From Pseudomonas viciae (GTDB lineage: Bacteria; Pseudomonadota; Gammaproteobacteria; Pseudomonadales; Pseudomonadaceae), in contig NZ_CP035088.1 in assembly GCF_004786035.1 (NCBI RefSeq), positions 5,406,001 through 5,470,000 on the forward strand: DNA of 64,000 bases. Reading direction: 5' to 3'. The notes under the pieces are model-generated. The model worked only from the letters and a program-made list of their open reading frames with translations, was not told where the DNA came from and searched no databases. Each line of letters starts with the position of its first letter. Position 1 is the first letter of the stretch. Positions 26,486 to 34,286 of this stretch are shown piece after piece. Position numbers and translations under genes: made by a program.

Positions 26486-27229
26486 TCAGCCTTTGATCTC
26501 GACGGTTTTTTTCTCGGTGCCTTCGATCAGGTCGAAGCGGTATTCACGCCCCGGCTCCTTATCGAACGCGAAGGTACGACCGGCCATGACGTGGTGCTTG
26601 GTGGTGGGCCGGCAATCGTTGTCTGTTTTCGCCAGGCAATCCTTGAACTCGTCGATCACCACCACACTGTTGCCGTTGTTGCGCAGCAAGTAGCGACTGG
26701 CGCTGTTATCGATGACGGTCTCGAAACGAGTGTCCTTGGGCCGGACGAAAAACACCGTGCCGAAACCGGCGAGCACCTTCACCCCGGCGGCAACGCGTTC
26801 CTTCTTGTATTCCTCGCGCTCCTCGGCGCTGACCGCAAACTCGTCCTCGGCCTCCGGCACCACCGGCACGAAGCGCACCCGGAAGTAGCGCTCTTTGCTG
26901 CGGTCACCCATGAATAGCAAACGGGTACCCTGCATGGCGTTGGCCGGCACGATCAGCCGGGCCGGGCTGGCCATCAGACCGTTCCTGGCGAGGACGCCGT
27001 CCTGATCCTCCAACGGCACCTCCTGATAGCTGCCGTCCTCGCCGTAGAGAATCTCCAGGATGGAGACCTTGACGAACGCCGTGGACGTCCCGCCGTTGAA
27101 GATCCGTTTCATGTAGGTGCTTTTGTCGCCCTCGAGGTAGTCGTAGACCACCCCGACATTAATCTGCGGCCCGGCCTGGGCCATCATGGAAAGCAGCGAC
27201 ACACCACACAGAGCCAATAAGCGCTTCAT
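26486..27229 (-). CDS. CS1-type fimbrial periplasmic chaperone
   Basis: The 247-residue protein has a signal peptide (MKRLLALCGVSLLSMMAQA) and the immunoglobulin-like body of the alternate chaperones CfaA/CooB/CblB. It binds pilins in the periplasm and hands them to the usher. The start at 27229 is supported by GAGG eight bases upstream. ASRYLLRNNGNSVVVIDEFKD marks the second domain edge. It sits between the usher (68 bases upstream) and the minor pilin (45 bases downstream), the usual class 5 order. Confidence 0.87.
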   Translation of the reverse strand: MKRLLALCGVSLLSMMAQAGPQINVGVVYDYLEGDKSTYMKRIFNGGTSTAFVKVSILEILYGEDGSYQEVPLEDQDGVLARNGLMASPARLIVPANAMQGTRLLFMGDRSKERYFRVRFVPVVPEAEDEFAVSAEEREEYKKERVAAGVKVLAGFGTVFFVRPKDTRFETVIDNSASRYLLRNNGNSVVVIDEFKDCLAKTDNDCRPTTKHHVMAGRTFAFDKEPGREYRFDLIEGTEKKTVEIKG

Positions 27230-27297
27230 TACCAAACCTCTCCAATTGAAGGCGGCCGATGGCGACCGCTTCACGCAATACTGTTGTTAAAACGCGT

Positions 27298-29820
27298 TCA
27301 ACCTGCCGTTTCGAGCGGGTTGCCGGTGCCGGCCAGGGTGTCCGGCGTACAGCGCAGATCGCCGATCAGCAACACATCGCCGTCGTTGCTGGCGTTGTCC
27401 GGGTCGAGGCGGAACTGGCAGAGCAAGTCGTTGCCATAGCGCACCTCCAACGTCGGCGAGCCGGCGTTCATCTCCATGGAGAAGAACCCGTCCACTTCGC
27501 TGACCCCGCGACTGGCGTGATTGATCACGTGATGGCCCTTGAGCGGCTGCCCCTGCCCGTCCAACAGGCGACCGAGCACGGTCACGGTTCGCATCACGCT
27601 GACCTTGCGGTAGTCCACGCCGCCCTTGTTCAAGTGATAGCGGGTGCGCGAGGGGGCGATGGTGGCCGCTGGCGGGTGGATGCCGTCGAAGTCGAAGGTG
27701 AGCATGCTGTTTTGATAAGCGGTGATGGGCACGAAATTGCGGCCCGGACGCAACGTGGTGGTGCCACCGGTCAAGTCGTCGGCGAGCAGGACGATATCGT
27801 CCAGATCGGTTTCCACATCGACGATCATCCCCGAGCCGCCACTCTGCGACAGACCGGTGAAGGCGACCTTCTGGCTGCCCACCGCGACCGTGCTGCTCAG
27901 GTTCAAGCCACCGGTGAGGTTGTCGTTGTAGGAAGAACGCTGGATGAAGCCGTCGCCATACAGCGAATCGGTTTCGAAACTGGCCAGGCCCGACAGGCCC
28001 ACGCCGTAGGTATCGACCAGGGCCGTGGCGGACACGCTTTGCAGCACATGGTCTTCAAGCGTGCGGCGATAGGTTACCGACCCGTTGTGGTCTCGGTCGC
28101 CGTCGCGCGAGGTGCGGGTGCCAATGCTGCCCGACCAATATTCGCCCGGCCCACCCAGGGCCACGTTGACGCTCAGGTCCAGGCCGCGATTGCGGCGGTC
28201 GGCGGTACTCGAGGTGGCCGGGCGGTCGAACACCGACAGCCGCCAATTGGCATCGCTACCACCCAACTTGCCGCGCTGGGACCAACCCAAGTCCAGGCCG
28301 GCGCCCTGGACATTGCCTTCGCTGTAGAACAGCCGCCCGTTGACCGATGTTTTGTTGCTCAACCGATGGTTGACCGACAGCGAGGAATTGCTGGTCTGTC
28401 CGACGAACACGTTGCGCTGACGAATGCGCGTGCCATCGGGCAAGGTTTCGTAGGTGTTGCGGGTGTCCAGCCAACTGCGGTTGTGGCTGGCCACCACGCT
28501 ACCCAGGCCGTAGCTGTACAGCCCTTGCAGATCCATGCCGGTGCCGTACTGCTCGGTCTGGTAGACGTTGGCAAACAGGCTGGTGTTGCTGGCCAGCGTC
28601 CAGTCCAGCGAGGTGCCGTACTGCAACTTGTCTTGCACCTGGCGGGTGGATAACCCCAGCACCACCCGAGGATGCAGCAAGTAGTTCAGGCCCACACCGG
28701 CGGTGGTGAAGCCTGTGGGCTGGTCATCCCAGTTGCTCAGCAACTTGGTCTCGCGCCCGGCGAACACGTTGTAGCGCCAGCGATCATCGGCGCTGCTCCA
28801 GTTGTTGGGCTTGTAGACCAGCTCCTGGGTGGTAGCGGTGGTCTGGCCGTCTTCGATCAGCCGCACTTCCACTTCATAGATGCCGCCGGGCAACGGCCGG
28901 GTGTCGAGGCTCTGCAACCCGGCGCTGACTGCCTGGGTGTTGATCAACAGGCCGTTGCGGTAGATCTCCACCGCGGCCTGACGGCTGGCGGTGACATAGA
29001 TCGGATACACGCTGGGCTTGGGATTGTTGATGACCAGGCTGTCGGAACTGCCGTACATGACCCCGATCGCCGTGTCCGGGGTGGCGCCGAACGAGCGGAT
29101 CTGACGAGTCAGGCCATTGGAGCCCGGCATGAAATAGCCCAGGCGGAAAAAGCTGTCTTCCATCTCGCGCTGGGTGAACAGCTCGTGGACGGCGTGATAG
29201 AGCTTGTCGTCCGGACCGCCCTGGCGCGACAGCTGCAGGTCGAAGGACTGGGTCCAGTTGCCCAGGCTGGAACTGGCATTGAGGCCATAGCGCCCGCCAG
29301 TGTCTTGCTCCTGGCCACCGTTGAGATTGAGTTGGTTATTGAAGATCAGGCCGAGGCTGCCCTCTTGTGGCAGGTCGTGGAAACGCTTTTCTGCGGTGCC
29401 GCGCTCGACCTTTTCGGTGAGGATCGACACCAGGGAATGTTCAAGGCTGTAATGCACCGCCAGCAACCCCAGGGTGCATTGAGACTCACAGGCGCCGAGG
29501 GGGCGTCCCTGTTTGAGCAGGTGCTCCCATTGATCACGGTCGGCTGCCGAAATCGGGCTGTCCTGGGTATCGGTGAATTCAAGCAGGGTCATGCGATCGT
29601 CCCGGGTCAACACCACCATGGCTTCGCCGAGGTACTGTTGATCGAGTTCTATACGAACCGCCAGAGGCACGTCGAAAAAGTGGGCTTCAAACTCGTCCGG
29701 CAGCCCCTTGGCCTGGGATAGCAGGCTTCTGGGCGTCGTACCGGGGGCAGTCGGCGCAGCCAATGCACTCGCGCACAAACACAGCGCAAGGGCACCCGCG
29801 ATGGGTGTCATCGGAAACAT
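27298..29820 (-). CDS. CS1-type outer-membrane usher
   Basis: The 840-residue protein has a signal peptide (cut near ASALA) and the long beta-barrel of CfaC/CooC/CblC ushers. It assembles pilins into a fibre across the outer membrane. ATDTAIGVMYG-like strands, the plug-region segment SRQAAVEIYRNGLLINTQAV and LPGGIYEVEVRLIEDG are typical of the family, and a C-terminal domain has two cysteines (CQFRLD, LRCTPD). ATG 29820 is preferred over TTG 29823; GAGAA lies about ten bases upstream. The chaperone gene is downstream and the main pilin gene upstream. Confidence 0.9.
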   Translation of the reverse strand: MFPMTPIAGALALCLCASALAAPTAPGTTPRSLLSQAKGLPDEFEAHFFDVPLAVRIELDQQYLGEAMVVLTRDDRMTLLEFTDTQDSPISAADRDQWEHLLKQGRPLGACESQCTLGLLAVHYSLEHSLVSILTEKVERGTAEKRFHDLPQEGSLGLIFNNQLNLNGGQEQDTGGRYGLNASSSLGNWTQSFDLQLSRQGGPDDKLYHAVHELFTQREMEDSFFRLGYFMPGSNGLTRQIRSFGATPDTAIGVMYGSSDSLVINNPKPSVYPIYVTASRQAAVEIYRNGLLINTQAVSAGLQSLDTRPLPGGIYEVEVRLIEDGQTTATTQELVYKPNNWSSADDRWRYNVFAGRETKLLSNWDDQPTGFTTAGVGLNYLLHPRVVLGLSTRQVQDKLQYGTSLDWTLASNTSLFANVYQTEQYGTGMDLQGLYSYGLGSVVASHNRSWLDTRNTYETLPDGTRIRQRNVFVGQTSNSSLSVNHRLSNKTSVNGRLFYSEGNVQGAGLDLGWSQRGKLGGSDANWRLSVFDRPATSSTADRRNRGLDLSVNVALGGPGEYWSGSIGTRTSRDGDRDHNGSVTYRRTLEDHVLQSVSATALVDTYGVGLSGLASFETDSLYGDGFIQRSSYNDNLTGGLNLSSTVAVGSQKVAFTGLSQSGGSGMIVDVETDLDDIVLLADDLTGGTTTLRPGRNFVPITAYQNSMLTFDFDGIHPPAATIAPSRTRYHLNKGGVDYRKVSVMRTVTVLGRLLDGQGQPLKGHHVINHASRGVSEVDGFFSMEMNAGSPTLEVRYGNDLLCQFRLDPDNASNDGDVLLIGDLRCTPDTLAGTGNPLETAG

Positions 29821-29946
29821 CAACGGATTCTCACAATCAGCGAACGATCAGGGCGTTTCAGATGCGGGCCGCCCGGCAGGGGAGCGCCGGACGGCCTGCG
29901 GCAATGCCCGTGGAATGAGGTGAAACTCACCGGGCATCGAACTGCA

Positions 29947-30432
29947 TCACGGGCGAGGTACGGCGTCGAAGATCACGGTCATGTCGGCGGTGTACAGGCC
30001 GTTCTGGGTATCCAGAGGCTTGGCCGCGACGATGGTCATGTCAGCCTGGGTACCTGGAGTGGACGTTGCGTCATCCACCACTTCTTGAGAGAGGGCGGTC
30101 AGGGTGACGCCGTTGAACTTGGTGGTCAGGGCGATGGCATCACTGCCGTTGTACAGCGATGCCGGGCCACCTTCGATGTAGGCATGGACCGAACCTTCGG
30201 TGTTCTTCACGTCGAAGGTCTGGCGCAGGGAAGACAAGGTGCCGCTGACCGTGTTGTAGCTCATGACTTCATCCTTACCGAAGTTCGGGTCACGTGGCTG
30301 CACATGGAACTGCAGGGTCGGAATGTTCGCAGTGATGTGGATCGCGGAGCGTGCATCATCGAGTGCGAATACCTGCGAAGCGCTCAGGGCAGCGGCGGTC
30401 AGGGAAGCAGCGGTTACGAATTGTTTGAGCAT
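29947..30432 (-). CDS. CS1-type fimbrial major pilin
   Basis: The 161-residue secreted pilin has a signal peptide (MLKQFVTAASLTAAALSASQ, cut after VFA), then LDDARSAIHITANIPTLQFH and the C-terminal MTVIFDAVPRP. As first gene of the locus it is the probable main fibre subunit. The start at 30432 has AGGTG about nine bases upstream; the frame continuing upstream is not supported. About 125 bases separate it from the usher, a common place for processing or attenuation that raises pilin over usher. An AT-rich upstream region probably holds the promoter. Confidence 0.88.
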   Translation of the reverse strand: MLKQFVTAASLTAAALSASQVFALDDARSAIHITANIPTLQFHVQPRDPNFGKDEVMSYNTVSGTLSSLRQTFDVKNTEGSVHAYIEGGPASLYNGSDAIALTTKFNGVTLTALSQEVVDDATSTPGTQADMTIVAAKPLDTQNGLYTADMTVIFDAVPRP

Positions 30433-30800
30433 GTTGTTAACACCTGTTCTTAAGCATAAAGAGAAGGGTTGAAGTTGCAGCCCAACAACCGCTTGGCCTG
30501 TCCCTTCAACGCCGGGGCATGATCGGCTCTCTTTAATAAAAAATAAGCAGGCACTTTCCCACAAGCGCGTAGTACATCCGGTATATGAAATAGAGAAAAA
30601 GACACTAAGTTTGATAAAAAAGAAGTTTGGATGTCAGAAACAACCCACATAACCAGGCTACACGGGACTTAATCATTACAATTGTATGCAACCCCTATCC
30701 CTGCCGGCCCCGGACATAGAGCATTCGTGTAAGGTTTTTTTGCAAAACCCAAGTAAGTCCCGGTAAATAAAAATACATCTTAGTTCCAGAACATATCAAA
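30433..30800. other. AT-rich intergenic region upstream of fimbrial locus and PadR gene
   Basis: About 370 bases without a gene, clearly richer in A and T than its surroundings, with several T- and A-tracts such as AAGGTTTTTTTGC and GATAAAAAAGAAG. It must hold the promoter of the leftward fimbrial genes. I could not assign -35/-10 pairs with confidence. AAATACATCTTAG (30771-30783) resembles a half of the operator described next. Confidence 0.5.
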
Positions 30801-30826
30801 GATACATCTTTGGATAAAGATATATC
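30801..30826. promoter_or_regulatory. candidate PadR operator
   Basis: GATACATCTT, six bases, AAGATATATC form an inverted repeat with one mismatch, 35 bases before the PadR-family start. PadR proteins bind dyads of this kind and usually repress their own operon. Related half-sites lie at 30771-30783 and 30791-30800. Confidence 0.55.
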
Positions 30827-30861
30827 TCAATTCTATCTTATGCAGAATGGAGAACAGGCAT

Positions 30862-31428
30862 ATGACAGTTACTTATTCCCTTCCCAAACACGATGGCTTC
30901 GAAGGTCGCCCGGCAGTCCGTGAGCGTGGCAGCCGTGGACCGAGGATCTTCGCCTCCGGTGACCTGAAATTGCTGTCGCTGGCGCTGATTGCCGAACAGC
31001 CTTGCCATGGTTATGACCTGATCCGCCGGATCGAGCAGATGTTCGACGGCGCCTACAGCCCCAGCCCCGGCGTGATCTATCCGGCCCTGACCTTCCTGGA
31101 AATGAGCTCAATGGTCACCTGCGGGGTCGACGACGGAAAAAAATGCTACAGCGTGACCGACGCCGGACGTCTATCCCTTGAAGAGCAGGCCGTGGCGCTG
31201 GAGGAGGTGCGGATGCGCATTGAAACCAGCAAGCGCACGTTGCGCGGACAGGATCGCCCCCCGGAAATCCACGAAGCGGTGTATAACCTGCGACATGCGC
31301 TGCAAAAGCACCACGGCCGCTGGAGCCCGGAAGAAACCCAGCGGGTGCGCGACCTGCTCAACGACACCGCCAAAGCCATCATCGACGGCCCCGACCGTCC
31401 ACCTGTTTCGGAGTCAAGCAATGACTGA
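30862..31428 (+). CDS. PadR-family regulator (NfeR/YqjI-like)
   Basis: The 188-residue protein has the PadR winged helix (LKLLSLALIAEQPCHGYDLI, SPSPGVIYPALTFLE, YSVTDAGRLSLEE) and a C-terminal helical dimerisation part. The partner gene and the SPGVIYPxLxFLE motif match E. coli NfeR, which controls the ferric reductase NfeF in response to nickel or iron. The Cys/His-rich N-terminal extension of NfeR is absent, so direct metal binding there is doubtful. I start at ATG 30862 because GGAGAA (30849-30854) is seven bases upstream; ATG 30847 overlaps that site. It overlaps the next gene by eight bases. Confidence 0.87.
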   Translation: MTVTYSLPKHDGFEGRPAVRERGSRGPRIFASGDLKLLSLALIAEQPCHGYDLIRRIEQMFDGAYSPSPGVIYPALTFLEMSSMVTCGVDDGKKCYSVTDAGRLSLEEQAVALEEVRMRIETSKRTLRGQDRPPEIHEAVYNLRHALQKHHGRWSPEETQRVRDLLNDTAKAIIDGPDRPPVSESSND

Positions 31429-32206
31429 AGTCGATCCAAACACCATTCACCGCGTCAACCACGAGATCAAACGCCGCCGCCTGGAAGTCTTGCGCGTGCA
31501 AGACCTGACCCCACGCATGCGCCGCATCACCGTCGGAGGGCCGGAACTGGCCGGGTTCGTCAGCCTGGGCACGGATGATCACGTGAAGCTGTTTTTCCCG
31601 CAGAATGCCGAGGAACGCGCCGCCCTGGACACCATCGACCCGAGCGCCGGCAAGGCCCAGGGCCCGATGCCGGAAATGCGCGACTACACCCCGCGCCGTT
31701 ATGACCTGGACACCCTGGAGCTGGACATCGATTTCGTGCTCCACGGCGACGGCCCTGCCGCGACCTGGGCGACCCAGGCGACGCCCGGGCAATACCTCAA
31801 CATCGGCGGGCCACGGGGTTCGATGATCGTGCCGGACATCTTCGACAGCTACCTGCTGATCGGCGACGAAACCGCCCTCCCCGCCATCGCCCGCCGCCTC
31901 GAAGGCCTGGCGCCCAACCGCCGGGCGCTGGTGGTGGTGGAAGTGGAAAACGGCGCCGAGCAGCAGATTCTCCAGAGCCCGGCACACGTGCAGGTGATCT
32001 GGGTGCTGCGCGAAGGTCGCCAGGACAACCTGCTGACCACCGTGCAACAGCTGGAAATGCCCAGTGGCAAGCTGTACGCCTGGGTCGCCACCGAGAGCAA
32101 GGTATCGCGGCAGATTCGCAAGGTGTTGCTCGAGGAGAAGGGGGTGGATCAGGAGTTCTTGAAGGCGGTGGGGTATTGGAAGGCGGAGGGGAGTGAGGAG
32201 GAATGA
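31421..32206 (+). CDS. siderophore-interacting protein, ferric reductase (NfeF-like)
   Basis: The 261-residue flavin reductase of the SIP/ViuB family should release iron from ferric siderophores in the cytoplasm using NAD(P)H and FAD. RDYTPRRYD is the FAD-binding motif (R-x-Y-T-x-R), ATPGQYLNIGGPRG the phosphate-contact loop and YLLIGDETALPAIARRLE the NAD(P)H part. The start ATG 31421 lies inside the end of the PadR gene, so translation is coupled and expression should follow that regulator. The same frame is open upstream but only as an out-of-frame shadow of the regulator. Confidence 0.92.
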   Translation: MTEVDPNTIHRVNHEIKRRRLEVLRVQDLTPRMRRITVGGPELAGFVSLGTDDHVKLFFPQNAEERAALDTIDPSAGKAQGPMPEMRDYTPRRYDLDTLELDIDFVLHGDGPAATWATQATPGQYLNIGGPRGSMIVPDIFDSYLLIGDETALPAIARRLEGLAPNRRALVVVEVENGAEQQILQSPAHVQVIWVLREGRQDNLLTTVQQLEMPSGKLYAWVATESKVSRQIRKVLLEEKGVDQEFLKAVGYWKAEGSEEE

Positions 32207-32260
32207 GGTGCGGCGTGCTGGCCTGCTAAAGTACCCTGCACCACTGACCGTGCACACTTG

Positions 32261-32285
32261 TGTGGGAGCAAGCTTTGCTCCCACA
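32261..32285. repeat. REP palindrome
   Basis: TGTGGGAGCAA, GCT, TTGCTCCCACA: perfect 11-base arms between the ferric-reductase gene and the VUT gene; it may end the upstream transcript. Confidence 0.8.
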
Positions 32286-32339
32286 GGGCTATCGTTGCTC
32301 TTGAATGCTTGATCAAAACTCCACCAGGTACCCCGCCCC

Positions 32340-32807
32340 ATGCTTTTCCTGCTCGCCTACATCGCCAGCGTCGTGCTGATCAACTATGCATTCTCCGCCG
32401 CGCCGCACCTGGACATCATCTGGTCGGCCTGGGGCGGCTTGGTGTTTATCCTGCGGGACATGGTGCAGACCCGCTTCGGCCATGGCGCCATCGTGGCGAT
32501 GCTGGCGGCGCTGGTGTTGTCTTATGTCACCTCGGACCCGACCATCGCCCTGGCCAGCGCCACGGCGTTCGCGGTCTCCGAGTGCATCGACTGGCTGGTG
32601 TTCACCATCACCAAGCGTCCGCTGCATGATCGGCTGTGGATCAGTTCGGCCCTGAGCATTCCCCTGGACACCTTTATCTTTTTCGGCCTGATCGACGCGC
32701 TGACGCCGCCCGTGGTGATCACCGCCCTGGCCTCGAAATTCGCCGGGGTCACGGTGGTCTGGCTGATCATGGCCTGGCGTTTACGCAAGCAAACCGTCGC
32801 CGGCTGA
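32340..32807 (+). CDS. small VUT-family (YhhQ-like) membrane protein
   Basis: The 155-residue inner-membrane protein has five or six hydrophobic segments, starting MLFLLAYIASVVLINYAFS. SATAFAVSECIDWLVFTI and LSIPLDTFIFFGLI resemble the core of VUT proteins such as YhhQ, which take up queuosine precursors or other small compounds. It is shorter than YhhQ (about 220 residues). The substrate is uncertain, and the family assignment rests on these two motifs. It precedes purT by about 100 bases. Confidence 0.7.
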   Translation: MLFLLAYIASVVLINYAFSAAPHLDIIWSAWGGLVFILRDMVQTRFGHGAIVAMLAALVLSYVTSDPTIALASATAFAVSECIDWLVFTITKRPLHDRLWISSALSIPLDTFIFFGLIDALTPPVVITALASKFAGVTVVWLIMAWRLRKQTVAG

Positions 32808-32909
32808 AGCCAAACCCCGTGGTTCATGTAAAATGCCGCGCTTTCTCCCTATGGGAAGCTCGCCCGGCGCGCAACCCGCGATGATCCGCTCCTGTTTGAG
32901 GACCTTCAG

Positions 32910-34091
32910 ATGACCCGTATCGGAACTCCATTGTCGCCCACCGCGACCCGCGTTTTGTTGTGTGGCAGCGGTGAGCTGGGCAAGGAAGTGGTAATCGAAC
33001 TGCAGCGCCTGGGCGTTGAAGTGATTGCCGTGGATCGCTACGCCAACGCGCCGGCCATGCAAGTGGCCCACCGCAGCCATGTGATCAACATGCTCGACGG
33101 CGCCGCCCTGCGTGCGGTGATCGAGGCCGAGAAGCCGCATTTCATCGTGCCGGAAATCGAAGCCATCGCCACCGCCACCCTGGTGGAACTGGAAGCCGAA
33201 GGCTTCACCGTGATCCCTACCGCCCGTGCCGCGCAGTTGACCATGAACCGTGAAGGCATCCGGCGCCTGGCCGCCGAAGAGCTGGGGCTGCCGACTTCGC
33301 CGTACTTCTTCGCCGACACCGTCGAAGACTACCGCAAGGCCGTCGAAACCCTAGGTTTCCCCTGCGTGGTCAAACCGGTGATGAGTTCCTCGGGCAAAGG
33401 CCAGAGCCTGCTGCGCAGTGCCGATGACGTGCAGAAAGCCTGGGACTACGCCCAAGAAGGCGGCCGTGCCGGCAAGGGCCGGGTGATCATCGAAGGCTTC
33501 ATCGATTTCGACTATGAAATCACCCTGCTCACCGTGCGTCATGTCGGCGGCACCACCTTCTGCGCGCCGGTCGGCCACCGTCAGGAAAAGGGCGACTATC
33601 AGGAGTCCTGGCAGCCGCAAGCCATGAGCTCGGTGGCCCTGGCCGAATCCGAGCGCGTGGCCAAGGCAGTGACCGAGGCCCTGGGTGGTCGCGGCCTGTT
33701 TGGCGTCGAGCTGTTCATCAAAGGTGATCAGGTGTGGTTCAGCGAAGTTTCGCCGCGCCCCCACGACACCGGGCTGGTGACGCTGATTTCCCAGGACCTG
33801 TCGCAGTTCGCCCTGCACGCCCGCGCCATCCTCGGCCTGCCGATCCCGCTGATCCGTCAGTTCGGCCCATCGGCCTCGGCGGTGATCCTGGTGGAAGGTC
33901 AGTCGACCCAGACCGCCTTCGCCAACCTCGGCGCCGCCCTGAGCGAACCGGACACCGCCCTGCGCCTGTTCGGCAAGCCGGAAGTCAACGGCCAGCGCCG
34001 CCTGGGCGTGGCCCTGGCCCGCGACGAATCCATCGAAGCCGCCCGCGCCAAGGCGACCCGGGCGTCCCAGGCGGTGAAGATCGAGTTGTAA
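32910..34091 (+). CDS. purT: formate-dependent GAR transformylase PurT
   Basis: The 393-residue ATP-grasp enzyme makes formylglycinamide ribonucleotide from glycinamide ribonucleotide, formate and ATP, the third step of purine synthesis. [20 protein letters not shown] is the nucleotide-fold start, [11 protein letters not shown] the ATP-grasp loop, and [12 protein letters not shown] with [10 protein letters not shown] the metal and substrate segment. Length is typical. It is a single gene followed by a REPIN and a shared terminator. TAAAAT at 32828-32833 is a possible -10. Confidence 0.96.
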   Translation: MTRIGTPLSPTATRVLLCGSGELGKEVVIELQRLGVEVIAVDRYANAPAMQVAHRSHVINMLDGAALRAVIEAEKPHFIVPEIEAIATATLVELEAEGFTVIPTARAAQLTMNREGIRRLAAEELGLPTSPYFFADTVEDYRKAVETLGFPCVVKPVMSSSGKGQSLLRSADDVQKAWDYAQEGGRAGKGRVIIEGFIDFDYEITLLTVRHVGGTTFCAPVGHRQEKGDYQESWQPQAMSSVALAESERVAKAVTEALGGRGLFGVELFIKGDQVWFSEVSPRPHDTGLVTLISQDLSQFALHARAILGLPIPLIRQFGPSASAVILVEGQSTQTAFANLGAALSEPDTALRLFGKPEVNGQRRLGVALARDESIEAARAKATRASQAVKIEL

Positions 34092-34117
34092 GCAGTATCG
34101 CTTGCCTCATGGTGATC

Positions 34118-34206
34118 TGTGGGAGCAAGGCTTGCCCGCGATGAACGATAACGCGGTCCACCTGAAGACCAGGGCGCCAGCATCGCGAGCAAGCTTTGCT
34201 CCCACA
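34118..34206. repeat. REPIN after purT
   Basis: TGTGGGAGCAAGGCTTGCCC faces GCGAGCAAGCTTTGCTCCCA. Its spacer, containing AACGATAACGCGGTCCACCT, recurs inverted in the REPIN at 38139-38228. Confidence 0.88.
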
Positions 34207-34234
34207 GTTAACTTGGGGTGACATCGGGCTAAAG

Positions 34235-34268
34235 AAAAAGGCGACACCCGCAAAGGTGTCGCCTTTTT
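34235..34268. terminator. bidirectional terminator between purT and gcd
   Basis: AAAAAGGCGACACC, loop CGCAAA, GGTGTCGCCTTTTT: perfect 14-base arms with A-run and T-run, lying between convergent genes and serving both. Confidence 0.93.
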
Positions 34269-34286
34269 CATGAGCGCCGGTTTTGC

